Positions 27,452-35,759 of a stretch of 64,000 bases of DNA are shown here, one piece after another. Under the pieces are notes generated by a model. It saw nothing but the letters and a program-made list of their open reading frames with translations, had not been told where the DNA came from and searched no databases. The translations under genes and the position numbers were made by a program. Where the stretch lies: assembly GCF_002776575.1 (NCBI RefSeq), contig NZ_CP022548.1, forward strand, positions 1,379,001 through 1,443,000, given 5' to 3'. The first letter of the stretch is position 1. The number at the start of each line of letters is the position of its first letter. The stretch is from Sphingorhabdus sp. YGSMI21. GTDB lineage: Bacteria; Pseudomonadota; Alphaproteobacteria; Sphingomonadales; Sphingomonadaceae.

Positions 27452-29011
27452 TCACGACGTTTCTCGCAGCGCCTTGGGCCAGATGCCCTGCTTGCCGGGT
27501 GAGAGAATGCCGTTGGGATCCATCACATCCTTGATGCGGTGATGAAGGTCCCACAATGCGCCATCATTGTGTTTATAGGTCTTGGCGATCTGATCCATGA
27601 AGGCGAGGTGGGTGCGGTATTCGCCGAAACCACCTTCCGCCGCCTCATCGACCAGCAAACCGAAGAGATCGTAGGCGCTTTTGCGCATAGCCTCGTCGGC
27701 CCGGTCGTACATGATCATCAGGATGTGATGCATGTCACGCCAACCGACAAGAAATTCCCCTATGTAGTCGAAGCCGTATTCGTGGCAGCGCCGCTTGATC
27801 ATGTTGTACTGGGCGAGCGCTTCCGCGCCGCTTGGCGCGGAGATCGGCGAGAAATTGACGTGCCCACCACCACCGATCCAGTTCATGATGCTGAATTCAG
27901 TCATGTTCGGCTCGCCGCGCATCAAGCGCACGCGGTAATCCCAGGCGGGATCATTCTCACGGTCGAGGTACAGCTTTGCCCCGGGGATGCTCATCAGGGC
28001 ATCCTCGACGATCTTCCAATTGTTCGCGATGACCGGCGGCGGGCCATACAGCGCGCCGTAATAGTTCCACATTCCCAGATGGAGGTCCGAGGCGATCCGG
28101 GTGCGGGCCGACTGCGGCAGGGGGCCTTTGCCGTCGAAGTAATGGCGACGTGTGGTCTTGGCCGAAGCTTCCCACAGAAGATCGACTGCCACGGCGGCGT
28201 TCGGGATGATCTGATTGACCTTCAGCGGCCGGGTGATCTCGAAGATGGCCTCGAGATCTTCCTCGCGTTCGTAGGTTATCATGAACGGCTTGTAGCCGGG
28301 AGGTTCAGGCATCAGCCAGATGCCCATTTTCGTGACCACGCCAAAATTAGACTGGGTAAACATGCCGTCGAACTGCGGACCGGCGGCGTGCTTGGTCACC
28401 TGCCAGTGTTTCGATCCCGCGAGTGCTCCCTGGCCGGTCCGTACCACTTCGCCGTCGGCCAGCACCACTTCCATGCCGCACTGCATGATGAAATGGTCGC
28501 CATAAGGAGTGTAGCCTGCGCCATGTTCCAGCGCATTGCCCATCACGCCGCCCCATGCTGGCGCTGCGGGATCGATCCAGAGCTTGCTGCCGATCGTGCG
28601 CAGATGCCGGTAAAGTTGCATGTACGAAACACCGGGCTCGACGAGGGCATAGCCGTATTTCTCGTTGACTTCGATAATCCGGTTCATCCGGCGCAGGTCG
28701 AGCATGACATAACCGGACTTGCGAGGAGCAGGGCCACCATAGGCAAAATTGCGCCCCGTACCGATTGTCCAGATGGGTATTTTATAGGCGTTGGCGATCT
28801 TGAGTATATTCTGAATCTGTTCGACGTCGTCAGGAGCAACGGCCGCTGAAGGCAGAAACTCACCGTCGGCGAGAGGAGAATAAGCGTCCCTGTAGCTCGA
28901 CAGCGGCTGTTCATCGATGTAAACTCGGTCCTTGCCGACGACTCCAGCGAACTCGTCGAGCGCATTAGAGAAATCGGCGGCGGCAACCCCTTGGGGAACA
29001 ATGCTGCTCAC
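27452..29011 (-). CDS. pchF: p-Cresol methylhydroxylase-type flavoprotein (PchF/VAO family)
   Basis: A 519-residue flavoprotein, the length of PchF (about 521). Visible are the FAD-binding IWTIGTGRNFAYGGPAPRKS, VMLDLRRMNRIIEVNEKYGY, LVEPGVSYMQLY, the family stretch GYTPYGDHFIMQCGMEVVLA, GGGHVNFSPISAPSG, and FDYIGEFLVGWRDMHH near residue 415. It should oxidise a para-alkyl or para-hydroxymethyl phenol, passing electrons to a cytochrome c. No signal peptide is present although PCMH acts in the periplasm; the gene directly before it encodes a Tat protein. It starts with GTG overlapping that gene (GTGA). Confidence 0.9.
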   Translation of the reverse strand: MSSIVPQGVAAADFSNALDEFAGVVGKDRVYIDEQPLSSYRDAYSPLADGEFLPSAAVAPDDVEQIQNILKIANAYKIPIWTIGTGRNFAYGGPAPRKSGYVMLDLRRMNRIIEVNEKYGYALVEPGVSYMQLYRHLRTIGSKLWIDPAAPAWGGVMGNALEHGAGYTPYGDHFIMQCGMEVVLADGEVVRTGQGALAGSKHWQVTKHAAGPQFDGMFTQSNFGVVTKMGIWLMPEPPGYKPFMITYEREEDLEAIFEITRPLKVNQIIPNAAVAVDLLWEASAKTTRRHYFDGKGPLPQSARTRIASDLHLGMWNYYGALYGPPPVIANNWKIVEDALMSIPGAKLYLDRENDPAWDYRVRLMRGEPNMTEFSIMNWIGGGGHVNFSPISAPSGAEALAQYNMIKRRCHEYGFDYIGEFLVGWRDMHHILMIMYDRADEAMRKSAYDLFGLLVDEAAEGGFGEYRTHLAFMDQIAKTYKHNDGALWDLHHRIKDVMDPNGILSPGKQGIWPKALRETS

Positions 29012-29580
29012 GATTGATCCCCTTCAAATTCATAAACCCATGACACCAGCATACCAGGACTGCTGGCAAGTAGCGCGCAGACCCCGGAAGTGCAGGCGTT
29101 TGAGACTTGAGGTGATCTGCTGCCAATGGCGCCCTGCAACTGGTGAGCAATTGCCACCGGCCAGGCGTGTGTCGTGCTCCCAATCAGGCGTGCGCCTCCT
29201 TCGGTCCGATGACGCCATCTGCCATCGGTATAGTGATGCTGCCAGAAATGCCGCGCGTGGGCGCCGCGTTCGCCCAGCAACTGCCCTGCGATCATCGCGG
29301 CGGGATCAGATGTCATCCCGATGATCGTCCCGGTGGTTGATTCGAGTTCGTGCAGCAAGCCATTGAGCGATCGGTCGATGCGGATCACTTCACCTGCAAA
29401 GCCGCTGTCTATCATAGCGGAAGCGAACTGGCGGCTTTCAGGCACGCCACTCTCCTCCACCAGGGTGATAGTGCGGTTCGGGCCTGGTCCAGGCCGCGCA
29501 AGGCTGCCCAGCCCAACCGCAGCGGTGCCGAGCGCTCCGGCCCCCAAAACATCCCTTCGCCTTAGCTTCCGAGCCATCAT
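29008..29580 (-). CDS. Tat-exported protein of unknown function in the VAO/UbiD operon
   Basis: A 190-residue protein opening ARKLRRRDVLGAGALGTAAV, a near-ideal twin-arginine signal with A/G-rich core to about residue 30. The mature part has no domain I can name. It contains His/aromatic-rich FWQHHYTDGRWRHR (about 120-133), THAWPVAIAHQ and CTSGVC, which could bind a metal or heme. Its ATG overlaps the UbiX stop and its stop overlaps the GTG of the signal-less flavoprotein, so the three are co-translated. A role as Tat escort or assembly factor for that flavoprotein is an inference by analogy with small Tat subunits of other flavoprotein dehydrogenases. Confidence 0.7.
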   Translation of the reverse strand: MMARKLRRRDVLGAGALGTAAVGLGSLARPGPGPNRTITLVEESGVPESRQFASAMIDSGFAGEVIRIDRSLNGLLHELESTTGTIIGMTSDPAAMIAGQLLGERGAHARHFWQHHYTDGRWRHRTEGGARLIGSTTHAWPVAIAHQLQGAIGSRSPQVSNACTSGVCALLASSPGMLVSWVYEFEGDQS

Positions 29581-30194
29581 GCCTGCCTTTCGATTTTCTT
29601 GTGTGGCAAAGCCGGATCAGGGTTTTCGCCAGTCAATCCCTGCCAGCGATCCTCCAGGTTGCGATGAAGTCCGAATTGATCGAGCACTCGCATGCAGCTG
29701 TGATCGATGATGTCGTCAATGTCGTGTGGGCGATTGTAAAACGCCGGGACAGGTGGGAAGATCACCACGCCCATTTCGGTGCACGCAGTCATGTTGCGAA
29801 GGTGCGCCAGATTGAGCGGCGTTTCACGCGTCATCAGCACCAGTTTGCGCCGCTCCTTGAGCATGACGTCCGCCGCGCGGGTTATCAAATTGTCGGAAAG
29901 GCCGTTGGCGACTGCAGCTAATGTCCGCATGGAGCATGGCGCGATCACCATGCCCTCGCACAGGAACGAACCGCTCGCGATGCTCGCCCCTACATTGCGG
30001 CTGCTGTGTACAACGTTTGCAGCATCCTCGAATTGCTGTCGGCCATCGACAAGTTCTTCGCGGATGTTGAGCAAGGCGGCCTGCGACATGACCAGATGGG
30101 TTTCCCAGCCACCTTGGTCTTTGAGCATGGTCAACAGGCGCAACCCGTAGATCGCACCGGTCGCTCCGGTTATGGCAACGACCATCCGTTTCAC
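29577..30194 (-). CDS. ubiX: UbiX-type flavin prenyltransferase
   Basis: A 205-residue UbiX/Pad1/VdcB-family enzyme: VVAITGATGAIYGLRLL nucleotide-binding start, ASGSFLCEGMVIAPCSMRTL with the phosphate-binding serine, RAADVMLKERRKLVLMTRET, and FPPVPAFYNRP. It makes the prenylated FMN needed by UbiD enzymes. Reading begins with GTG at 30194; ATG 30185 is an equally possible start. It is the promoter-proximal gene of the operon and overlaps the Tat-protein gene by 4 bp. Product transfer to the UbiD protein at 24467 is expected. Confidence 0.92.
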   Translation of the reverse strand: MKRMVVAITGATGAIYGLRLLTMLKDQGGWETHLVMSQAALLNIREELVDGRQQFEDAANVVHSSRNVGASIASGSFLCEGMVIAPCSMRTLAAVANGLSDNLITRAADVMLKERRKLVLMTRETPLNLAHLRNMTACTEMGVVIFPPVPAFYNRPHDIDDIIDHSCMRVLDQFGLHRNLEDRWQGLTGENPDPALPHKKIERQA

Positions 30195-30293
30195 GAGCGA
30201 ACGATCCCAAAAACCGTTAGTTCTGAAATTTCAACGAATAGACAAGATGCACTGGTCATGAATCTGTCACCCTTCCTCTTCATCTGAGACAAT

Positions 30294-30318
30294 GGGGGCG
30301 GCAAGTTAAGCCGCCCCC
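30294..30318 (-). terminator. Strong stem-loop after the TonB receptor gene
   Basis: On the minus strand GGGGGCGGC-TTAACTT-GCCGCCCCC forms a perfect 9-bp GC stem starting 12 bp after the TonB receptor stop (30331), followed by ATTGTCTC with few T residues. It probably ends receptor transcription, so the ubiX operon would start from a promoter in 30195-30290. Confidence 0.6.
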
Positions 30319-30330
30319 TGATCGCAAGTG

Positions 30331-32805
30331 TCAATATTCATAACCGATCTTGAGGAACCATTCCCGTGGGCGGGAATATGTCGCCAATGCAACGCCGCCA
30401 ACATTCAGATCGACATATCCACCTTGGATGTAACGCTCATCAGTCAGATTGGTGACGCCTGCGGTAATCGTGATCTGATCTCCGGGGACGGTGTACGAAG
30501 CGTTCGCACCGAACACGCTGTAAGCGGGTTGGTACAGTTGCGGGCTGTTCACAGCGTCCTTGAAAGTACCGCTCTGATGGTACCAATCGCCGCGGATTAC
30601 CAGCTTGCCGTTTTCGTTGTCGAATGCAGTCGCATTTGCTGCAACGGTTCCTGTCCACTCAGGCACGAAAGCGAACTTGGAGTCGACTGTAACAGGAAAC
30701 GCGCTCGGATCCACCGAGCGATAGCCAGCATCCAGATAACCCACGCCATAGTCAATCCGCAGCCAATCGGTCGGTGCGGCCTGTCCCTCGATTTCAAAGC
30801 CTTTGATCCGTCCTTTACCACCGTTGCGAACCTTGGGTGCAATGCCCTCGTTAACGACGATCTGGATATCGGAATAATCAGACTGGAACACCGCCAGGTT
30901 CAGCCGCACGCGTCGATCGAACAACTCGGTCTTGAGGCCGACCTCGTAGGACTCGACGAATTCAGGCGTGAAGGCGGGGGTTACCAGTTCGCCCGGGAAG
31001 ATACGCTGGCTGAAGCCACCGTTCTTGAAGCCCTTTGAATAAGAGGCATAGCCCATGACATCGTCGCTGAACTTGTAGTTTGCCGATACCGCCGGGGTCC
31101 ATTCCTTGGCCTTGGCGGAAACCTCCACCGCCGGGAGAGTGTGGTTACCGCCCGGATTGGTTGCCGAGGGAACGCAGGACGGATCAGGGAACCCATTGGG
31201 CAGGAGCTGCGGTACGTCCTTTCCGACGATGCATCGACTATACTGTATGAATACGCCATCGGGGTATGGGGGCAGTAAGCCGGCGGTATAATCGCGGGTA
31301 ATGACCTGTGCCGAAGGATCGAAGCGCTTTATTTCGTCAGTGTAACGAATGCCTGGTGTTATTGACAGACGATCCGTAACTTCGAACGTTGCCTGCAAGA
31401 AGCCGGCGTAGCTGTCGTTGTTGATCTTGCCGCCGCTGAAAAAATTGGCGAAGCCAAACCGCAATGGCTCGATATCCTCACCTTTTTCTTTCAGGTAAAA
31501 ACCACCTAAGGTAAATTTAATTCGGTCGTCCAGCACACTTCCGACCAGCTGAAGCTCCTGCGATGCCTGCCACAGGTCGATATTGTTGGTGAGCTGCAAC
31601 ACCTCGAAGGGAGTCGCGTCAAAGTCGAATTCGATGGTTGATTTCTGGTTGCGATAGGCGCTGATCGACTTGAGGGTTACATTCCCAAAGTCATATTCCA
31701 TCGTCAGGTTCGTCCCCCACAAATCAAAATCGGATTGGTTGGGCCCGCCGGCCCACGTAGTATCGATGTCACCGGTAACCCAGCGAGAGGAGACACAGTT
31801 GGGATTATCTACGGGTGCCAGTTCGCCGGGAGCACCGCACTGACCGGCCCCGCCGCCAAGCTTGTTGTATCCAAAATTTGAACTGGGGAAAGCGAATGTA
31901 CCGTTGGGAGTGGTAACGATCTGCAACAGATCGGGCGAATCCCGGTTCTCGACAAGAGTGCTTGCTGCGGTCGCTTCGCGTCGGATGTTAACGTCGCCCG
32001 CCAGGGTCGCGGTGAAAACATCGTTTGGTTCCCACTTGAAGGCTACGCGTCCCGCGAAACTGTCCTTGTCGCCTTGGCGGTCACCGTCAACCAGCCGAAG
32101 CTGGTAGCCGTCGCGCGTTTCATAGGATGCGACCGCTCGCATGGCGAGCGTGTCGCTGATGGGGATATTAATGATACCCTTGATGTCAGCCCGGTTGAAC
32201 CGACCGGTGGCTGCCTCGAGTTTGAGTTCAAATTCGTCGGAAGGCTCACGGCTGTTGACAATGATCGCGCCGCCAATGGTGTTTTTTCCGAAGAGCGTTC
32301 CTTGGGGCCCACGAAGAATCTGTACACTTCCGATATCGGCCATGTCGAGCAGGCCGCCAACCGAACGAGATACGTAAACGCCATCAACATAGATGCCAAC
32401 GCCAGGGTCAACCGTGATATTGAAATCGGTCTGACCAACGCCTCGGATAAATGCGGTGAGCGATGCGCTTGATCCGGAGATATTCCCTACCGGCTGAATA
32501 TTAACGTTCGGCGCGTAGGAAGCGACCTGCGCGACATTGGCGATCTGTCGGTTCTCAATCATGTCCCCGCTCATCGCGGTAATTGCGATTGGGGTTTCCT
32601 GCGCGTTTTCTTCGCGTTTGCGTGCCGTTACCACAATTACGTCGAGGCCGGCTTCGCGCTGCTCAACAGGTGTTTCAGTATTTGCTGCTACATCGGCATT
32701 TGCTGCGTCCTGAGCCAAAGCGGGCCCCGATGACACGGCCATTGCCAAACCGCTGGCCGCTAAGAGCAATGCCCCTTTGCCAATATTATAGATATTATTA
32801 TTCAT
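30331..32805 (-). CDS. TonB-dependent receptor upstream of the UbiD/VAO operon
   Basis: An 824-residue TonB-dependent receptor. ATG 32805 follows AGGGAGAGAG; the signal peptide (ending ALA) is followed by a TonB box-like DVIVVTARKREE near residue 58 and the plug motif VQILRGPQGTLFGKNTIGGA near 165. The C-terminus YSRPREWFLKIGYEY ends in an aromatic residue as required for barrel insertion. Given its place between the PAH-type oxygenase operon and the alkylphenol operon, it probably imports an aromatic substrate. The deleted receptor gene immediately upstream is a different paralogue. Confidence 0.93.
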   Translation of the reverse strand: MNNNIYNIGKGALLLAASGLAMAVSSGPALAQDAANADVAANTETPVEQREAGLDVIVVTARKREENAQETPIAITAMSGDMIENRQIANVAQVASYAPNVNIQPVGNISGSSASLTAFIRGVGQTDFNITVDPGVGIYVDGVYVSRSVGGLLDMADIGSVQILRGPQGTLFGKNTIGGAIIVNSREPSDEFELKLEAATGRFNRADIKGIINIPISDTLAMRAVASYETRDGYQLRLVDGDRQGDKDSFAGRVAFKWEPNDVFTATLAGDVNIRREATAASTLVENRDSPDLLQIVTTPNGTFAFPSSNFGYNKLGGGAGQCGAPGELAPVDNPNCVSSRWVTGDIDTTWAGGPNQSDFDLWGTNLTMEYDFGNVTLKSISAYRNQKSTIEFDFDATPFEVLQLTNNIDLWQASQELQLVGSVLDDRIKFTLGGFYLKEKGEDIEPLRFGFANFFSGGKINNDSYAGFLQATFEVTDRLSITPGIRYTDEIKRFDPSAQVITRDYTAGLLPPYPDGVFIQYSRCIVGKDVPQLLPNGFPDPSCVPSATNPGGNHTLPAVEVSAKAKEWTPAVSANYKFSDDVMGYASYSKGFKNGGFSQRIFPGELVTPAFTPEFVESYEVGLKTELFDRRVRLNLAVFQSDYSDIQIVVNEGIAPKVRNGGKGRIKGFEIEGQAAPTDWLRIDYGVGYLDAGYRSVDPSAFPVTVDSKFAFVPEWTGTVAANATAFDNENGKLVIRGDWYHQSGTFKDAVNSPQLYQPAYSVFGANASYTVPGDQITITAGVTNLTDERYIQGGYVDLNVGGVALATYSRPREWFLKIGYEY

Positions 32806-32862
32806 TTCTCTCTCCCTAATATTAAATAATGATTGTTTTTGTTTCTCTACCACTTATTTATT

Positions 32863-32880
32863 ATTCTAATACATTAGAAT
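32863..32880. promoter_or_regulatory. Perfect inverted repeat ATTCTAAT-AC-ATTAGAAT
   Basis: Two 8-bp arms separated by AC lie 58 bp upstream of the TonB receptor start (32805), in the only AT-rich stretch of this area. It overlaps the last codon of the broken receptor gene. It may be an operator for the receptor promoter; too short a loop makes a terminator less likely. Confidence 0.45.
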
Positions 32881-33368
32881 TTTGTTTCGAATGTCACACC
32901 GACTTTGCGGTAAGGCTCGTAAAACCCGGCGGTCGACTGCCTCCAACCCGTTCCACCTCCACAGATCTATCGAGGTCGCCGCCGATTCAGTCTGATAGAC
33001 GCTATCCACATAGGTGGCGATGTTCGGTTCGTCCCTATCGCGATGCCGGTTGAGCCGACGCCGCGAACGACCGGCTGAAACACGCCCATGTTGCGGCTAC
33101 CGACAAAGGCGGGCACGACTTGAGTGAGAGTGCGCACCGTAGATACATCCGCCGAAGCATGCGCATCGCCGGCGAGAGCAGTCACAACATCCTGCAACTC
33201 TGCCTCGCGAGGGATAGCGGTAACGCCGATGTCGGCGAGGACCGAGAGATCAGCCTGTTCTGCGGGTTGTCCGGCCTTAGCTACTTGCGTCCAAGCACAG
33301 GGAGCGCCAATGACAAGGGCAGAACCACACCAAGCTATCGCGAACGTTCTAAGTCCCTTTCTTGCCAT
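32874..33368 (-). pseudogene. TonB receptor gene with large internal deletion
   Basis: ATG 33368 (GGGAGGGG upstream) starts a receptor N-terminus with signal sequence, TonB-box region and plug start. At about 33035 the frame shifts; the next frame continues DEPNIATYVDSVYQTESAAT then SIDL, shifts again to VERV, and then jumps straight to the receptor C-terminus GFYEPYRKVGVTFETKF with TAA at 32874-32876. About 600 residues of plug and barrel between VERV and GFYEP are missing. The exact fusion of head and tail shows a clean internal deletion followed by decay. Confidence 0.85.
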
Positions 33369-33394
33369 AACAACCCCTCCCATTCTAAACTATA

Positions 33395-33988
33395 TTATTG
33401 GTTAACAAGCAGGTAAGTTTCGAGAAAATCAAGGCGATCGTTGCCCCAGAATATCTGATCATCGACAAACATCATCGGCGCGCCGAATACGCCTCTTTGG
33501 TAGGCTTGAGCGCGCACCTTACGATATTCGCTCTGGCCGGTTGGCGATGCGATGAATTCGCACAATGCATCGGCGTCGAGTCCGACTTCGTCGGCACAAC
33601 TGCGCAGCTCGTTGAGATCACCAGGATCGGTCCCGAGTCCCCAGATTCTGTGGTACGCCGCTGTAACAAATGCTTCGGCCTGGCCCTGGCTGCGGGCGTA
33701 AAGCACCGCACAGTTCCAGTCCGCGCAGGCGAAGCTCGCGGGAAATTTCAATGGTGCCGCGTACTTGACTGCCCAACGCTCGAGATCGGCCATCATGACC
33801 TCTATTTTCGGCGCAACTTCACGGTTGGACGGGCCATAGTTGCCAGCGGCAATCTTTGCCTCCGGAATGTCGATCGGCCAATATTCGATTGTACAGCCGG
33901 TCCTGTGGGCCAGGTCCGGCAACTTCAACTGTGCGAGGTAGCTGAAGGGACTGATGAAATCGAAATAGAAATCGATCGTTCTGGTCAT
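33395..33988 (-). CDS. nahD: 2-Hydroxychromene-2-carboxylate isomerase
   Basis: A 197-residue DsbA/GST-kappa-fold isomerase. FYFDFISPFSYLAQLKLPDL holds the catalytic Ser, and RGVFGAPMMFVDDQIFWGND with RLDFLETYL is the family's C-terminal signature. It interconverts 2-hydroxychromene-2-carboxylate and the trans-o-hydroxybenzylidenepyruvate made from 1,2-dihydroxynaphthalene, using glutathione. ATG 33988 overlaps the oxygenase alpha stop by 4 bp. The next enzyme, a NahE-type hydratase-aldolase, begins at 63948, 30 kb away. Confidence 0.93.
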   Translation of the reverse strand: MTRTIDFYFDFISPFSYLAQLKLPDLAHRTGCTIEYWPIDIPEAKIAAGNYGPSNREVAPKIEVMMADLERWAVKYAAPLKFPASFACADWNCAVLYARSQGQAEAFVTAAYHRIWGLGTDPGDLNELRSCADEVGLDADALCEFIASPTGQSEYRKVRAQAYQRGVFGAPMMFVDDQIFWGNDRLDFLETYLLVNQ

Positions 33989-35247
33989 GGCATGGTTCCG
34001 TAGCCCACCAGCTTCTCGTAGTTGTGCCAGAACCCAATGATGGCGCCTTCGGTGACCAGATGGTCCGCATCATCCGGGCGACCGCCGCCCATGGCGATGT
34101 AAGATGCCGCGTCGTGTTCGCCTATGATAGCTCTCTGCACGATCTCGACCGCTTCGCCATCTTCCATAGAGACCAGCCCGGCCGGACCGATCAGGTTGGT
34201 TTGCTTTGTCCGGATCGCTTGCATCTCGGCATCATCATCAGCGTAGCCAAAATGGGTCCAGACGAGCTCGAAGCCATCGGTGCCCTTGGTTACGATCTGC
34301 CTTACCGCTAGAGTGTTCTGGATTTGCTGGAGCACCAGGTTCGGGAACACGGCAAGGATGACGAGGGTCACACCATCGTCGAATTCCTGCCTGCCTTTCA
34401 GGAGTGACATGTCCTGCAGCTTGAACTCGGTGTCAAAGGTGCGAGAATCCCCATAGGCCTGCTTATCTGCGGCATCGTCGTTACTAGAGGCAATCGAGTA
34501 AAGCAGCGAATGGCGCTTGCTCGCGTCCATCACGCTCTTGCCCGTCTGTGTGGAGCGGTAGAGCCCGAAAGTATTATGGAACAGGTGGAGCAAACTCGCG
34601 TGATAAGGATCGCGGGTGTTCTCCGCATAAAGCTTCCAGTTGCCGTGAACATGCTGGCGCTGGTCTCCAAGAACCTTGATCGGCTTGCACATGATACGTT
34701 CGATGTGCTCGATCACGATCGGCCCCAAAAAGTCACGCAGCGGCTCTACAGTCTGCGAGAAGCTGGCGAAGACCAGCCCGCCCACAGAATCTGCGCGCAG
34801 CTTTTTGAGACCATGCTGCTTCATGTCGAAGTCGCCCGGCATGCCGCCCTGACCCTTAAGCCCGCGCCGGAACGGAACCCCGATCAGATTGCCTTCCAAA
34901 TCATAGGCCCACTGATGATATACGCATTCCAGAGTGGGCCGGTTGCCGCGTATCTCGCGGCAGACCAAGGCACCGCGGTGGGCGCAGCGGTTAACCACGA
35001 CATGGACTTTTCCGTCGCTGCCTCGGGTAACTATTACCGGGGTCTCACCAATGAAGGTCGACTTGAAGTCTCCAGGCTCTGGAACTTCCGCTTCCAGGGC
35101 AACGAAAGACCAGGTTTCACCTTGAAAGATGCTCTCCTGCTCTCGCTGATAATATTCCGGATCGGTGAATACCCGATAAGGTACACGGTAGCCAGCGACA
35201 TCCGCCGTTTCTGAAGACTCTCTGTTTTTAAGCGTTGTTTCTGCCAT
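33985..35247 (-). CDS. Rieske oxygenase alpha subunit, NagG/AndAc/TphA2 type
   Basis: A 420-residue ring-hydroxylating oxygenase large subunit. Rieske ligands are C88-x-H90 and C108-x2-H111 (CVYHQWAYD); GNWKLYAENTRDPYHASLLH carries the bridging acid and iron-binding histidines. Overall it resembles terephthalate TphA2, salicylate 5-hydroxylase NagG and anthranilate AndAc. In sphingomonads an oxygenase of this type acts as salicylate 1-hydroxylase, which would suit a naphthalene route ending in catechol; terephthalate-like substrates are the alternative. It is transcribed with its beta subunit, a Rieske ferredoxin and BphC. Confidence 0.88.
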   Translation of the reverse strand: MAETTLKNRESSETADVAGYRVPYRVFTDPEYYQREQESIFQGETWSFVALEAEVPEPGDFKSTFIGETPVIVTRGSDGKVHVVVNRCAHRGALVCREIRGNRPTLECVYHQWAYDLEGNLIGVPFRRGLKGQGGMPGDFDMKQHGLKKLRADSVGGLVFASFSQTVEPLRDFLGPIVIEHIERIMCKPIKVLGDQRQHVHGNWKLYAENTRDPYHASLLHLFHNTFGLYRSTQTGKSVMDASKRHSLLYSIASSNDDAADKQAYGDSRTFDTEFKLQDMSLLKGRQEFDDGVTLVILAVFPNLVLQQIQNTLAVRQIVTKGTDGFELVWTHFGYADDDAEMQAIRTKQTNLIGPAGLVSMEDGEAVEIVQRAIIGEHDAASYIAMGGGRPDDADHLVTEGAIIGFWHNYEKLVGYGTMP

Positions 35248-35269
35248 AACTAAATTTCCATGATAAGGA

Positions 35270-35758
35270 TCAGATTGGACGAACCATCATTGTATCGATG
35301 ACATTTGTGTCAAAAACAGCAACCTTCGATATAAAAAGAGGGTGGCCTCCGCTGCAATCGATCTCGTCAATATACTTCCCAGCATTGTATATTTCGGTGT
35401 GCCCGTCCGCGCGCGTCATGAATACGGCGTAGTTGGTTTGTGCCGTGACTTTTAATTCATGTTCTGACACGATGCGGGTAGGCCCAAGGATATGGCGATA
35501 GCTGTGGACCGGGAAGATATTTGCCTTGCGCAGCGATATGATGCGGTCGACCAGCATGCCCTTGCTGTCACAAAATATCGCCGAGAGGCTCAGATTGCGC
35601 TCATGGTTCTCGCGCGCGATAACCTTGTAAATGCAATCGTCTGCGAACAGCTCTGGCCATTCCTCAAGTCGATCATCATCTATCCACTCGGCGTGGATGG
35701 CGTTGAGTTCGGTTGCAAGCTGCTGCAAGCGAATCCGCTCGAAAATGGTCGGGTCCAT
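35270..35758 (-). CDS. Rieske oxygenase beta subunit
   Basis: A 162-residue beta subunit (NTF2-like fold) with EEWPELFADDCIYKVIAREN and CDSKGMLVDRIISLRKANIF motifs, closely matching TphA3-type small subunits and the protein at 41518. ATG 35758 is used: it lies one base after the ferredoxin stop, while the open frame reaching 35926 only overlaps the ferredoxin gene. It pairs with the alpha subunit 22 bp downstream. Confidence 0.88.
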   Translation of the reverse strand: MDPTIFERIRLQQLATELNAIHAEWIDDDRLEEWPELFADDCIYKVIARENHERNLSLSAIFCDSKGMLVDRIISLRKANIFPVHSYRHILGPTRIVSEHELKVTAQTNYAVFMTRADGHTEIYNAGKYIDEIDCSGGHPLFISKVAVFDTNVIDTMMVRPI

Positions 35759-35759
35759 T

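Noticed and set aside
27539..28849. 436-codon plus-strand open frame opposite the PCMH-type flavoprotein
   Set aside because: No family motif, no ribosome site; the minus strand has a complete VAO-family protein.
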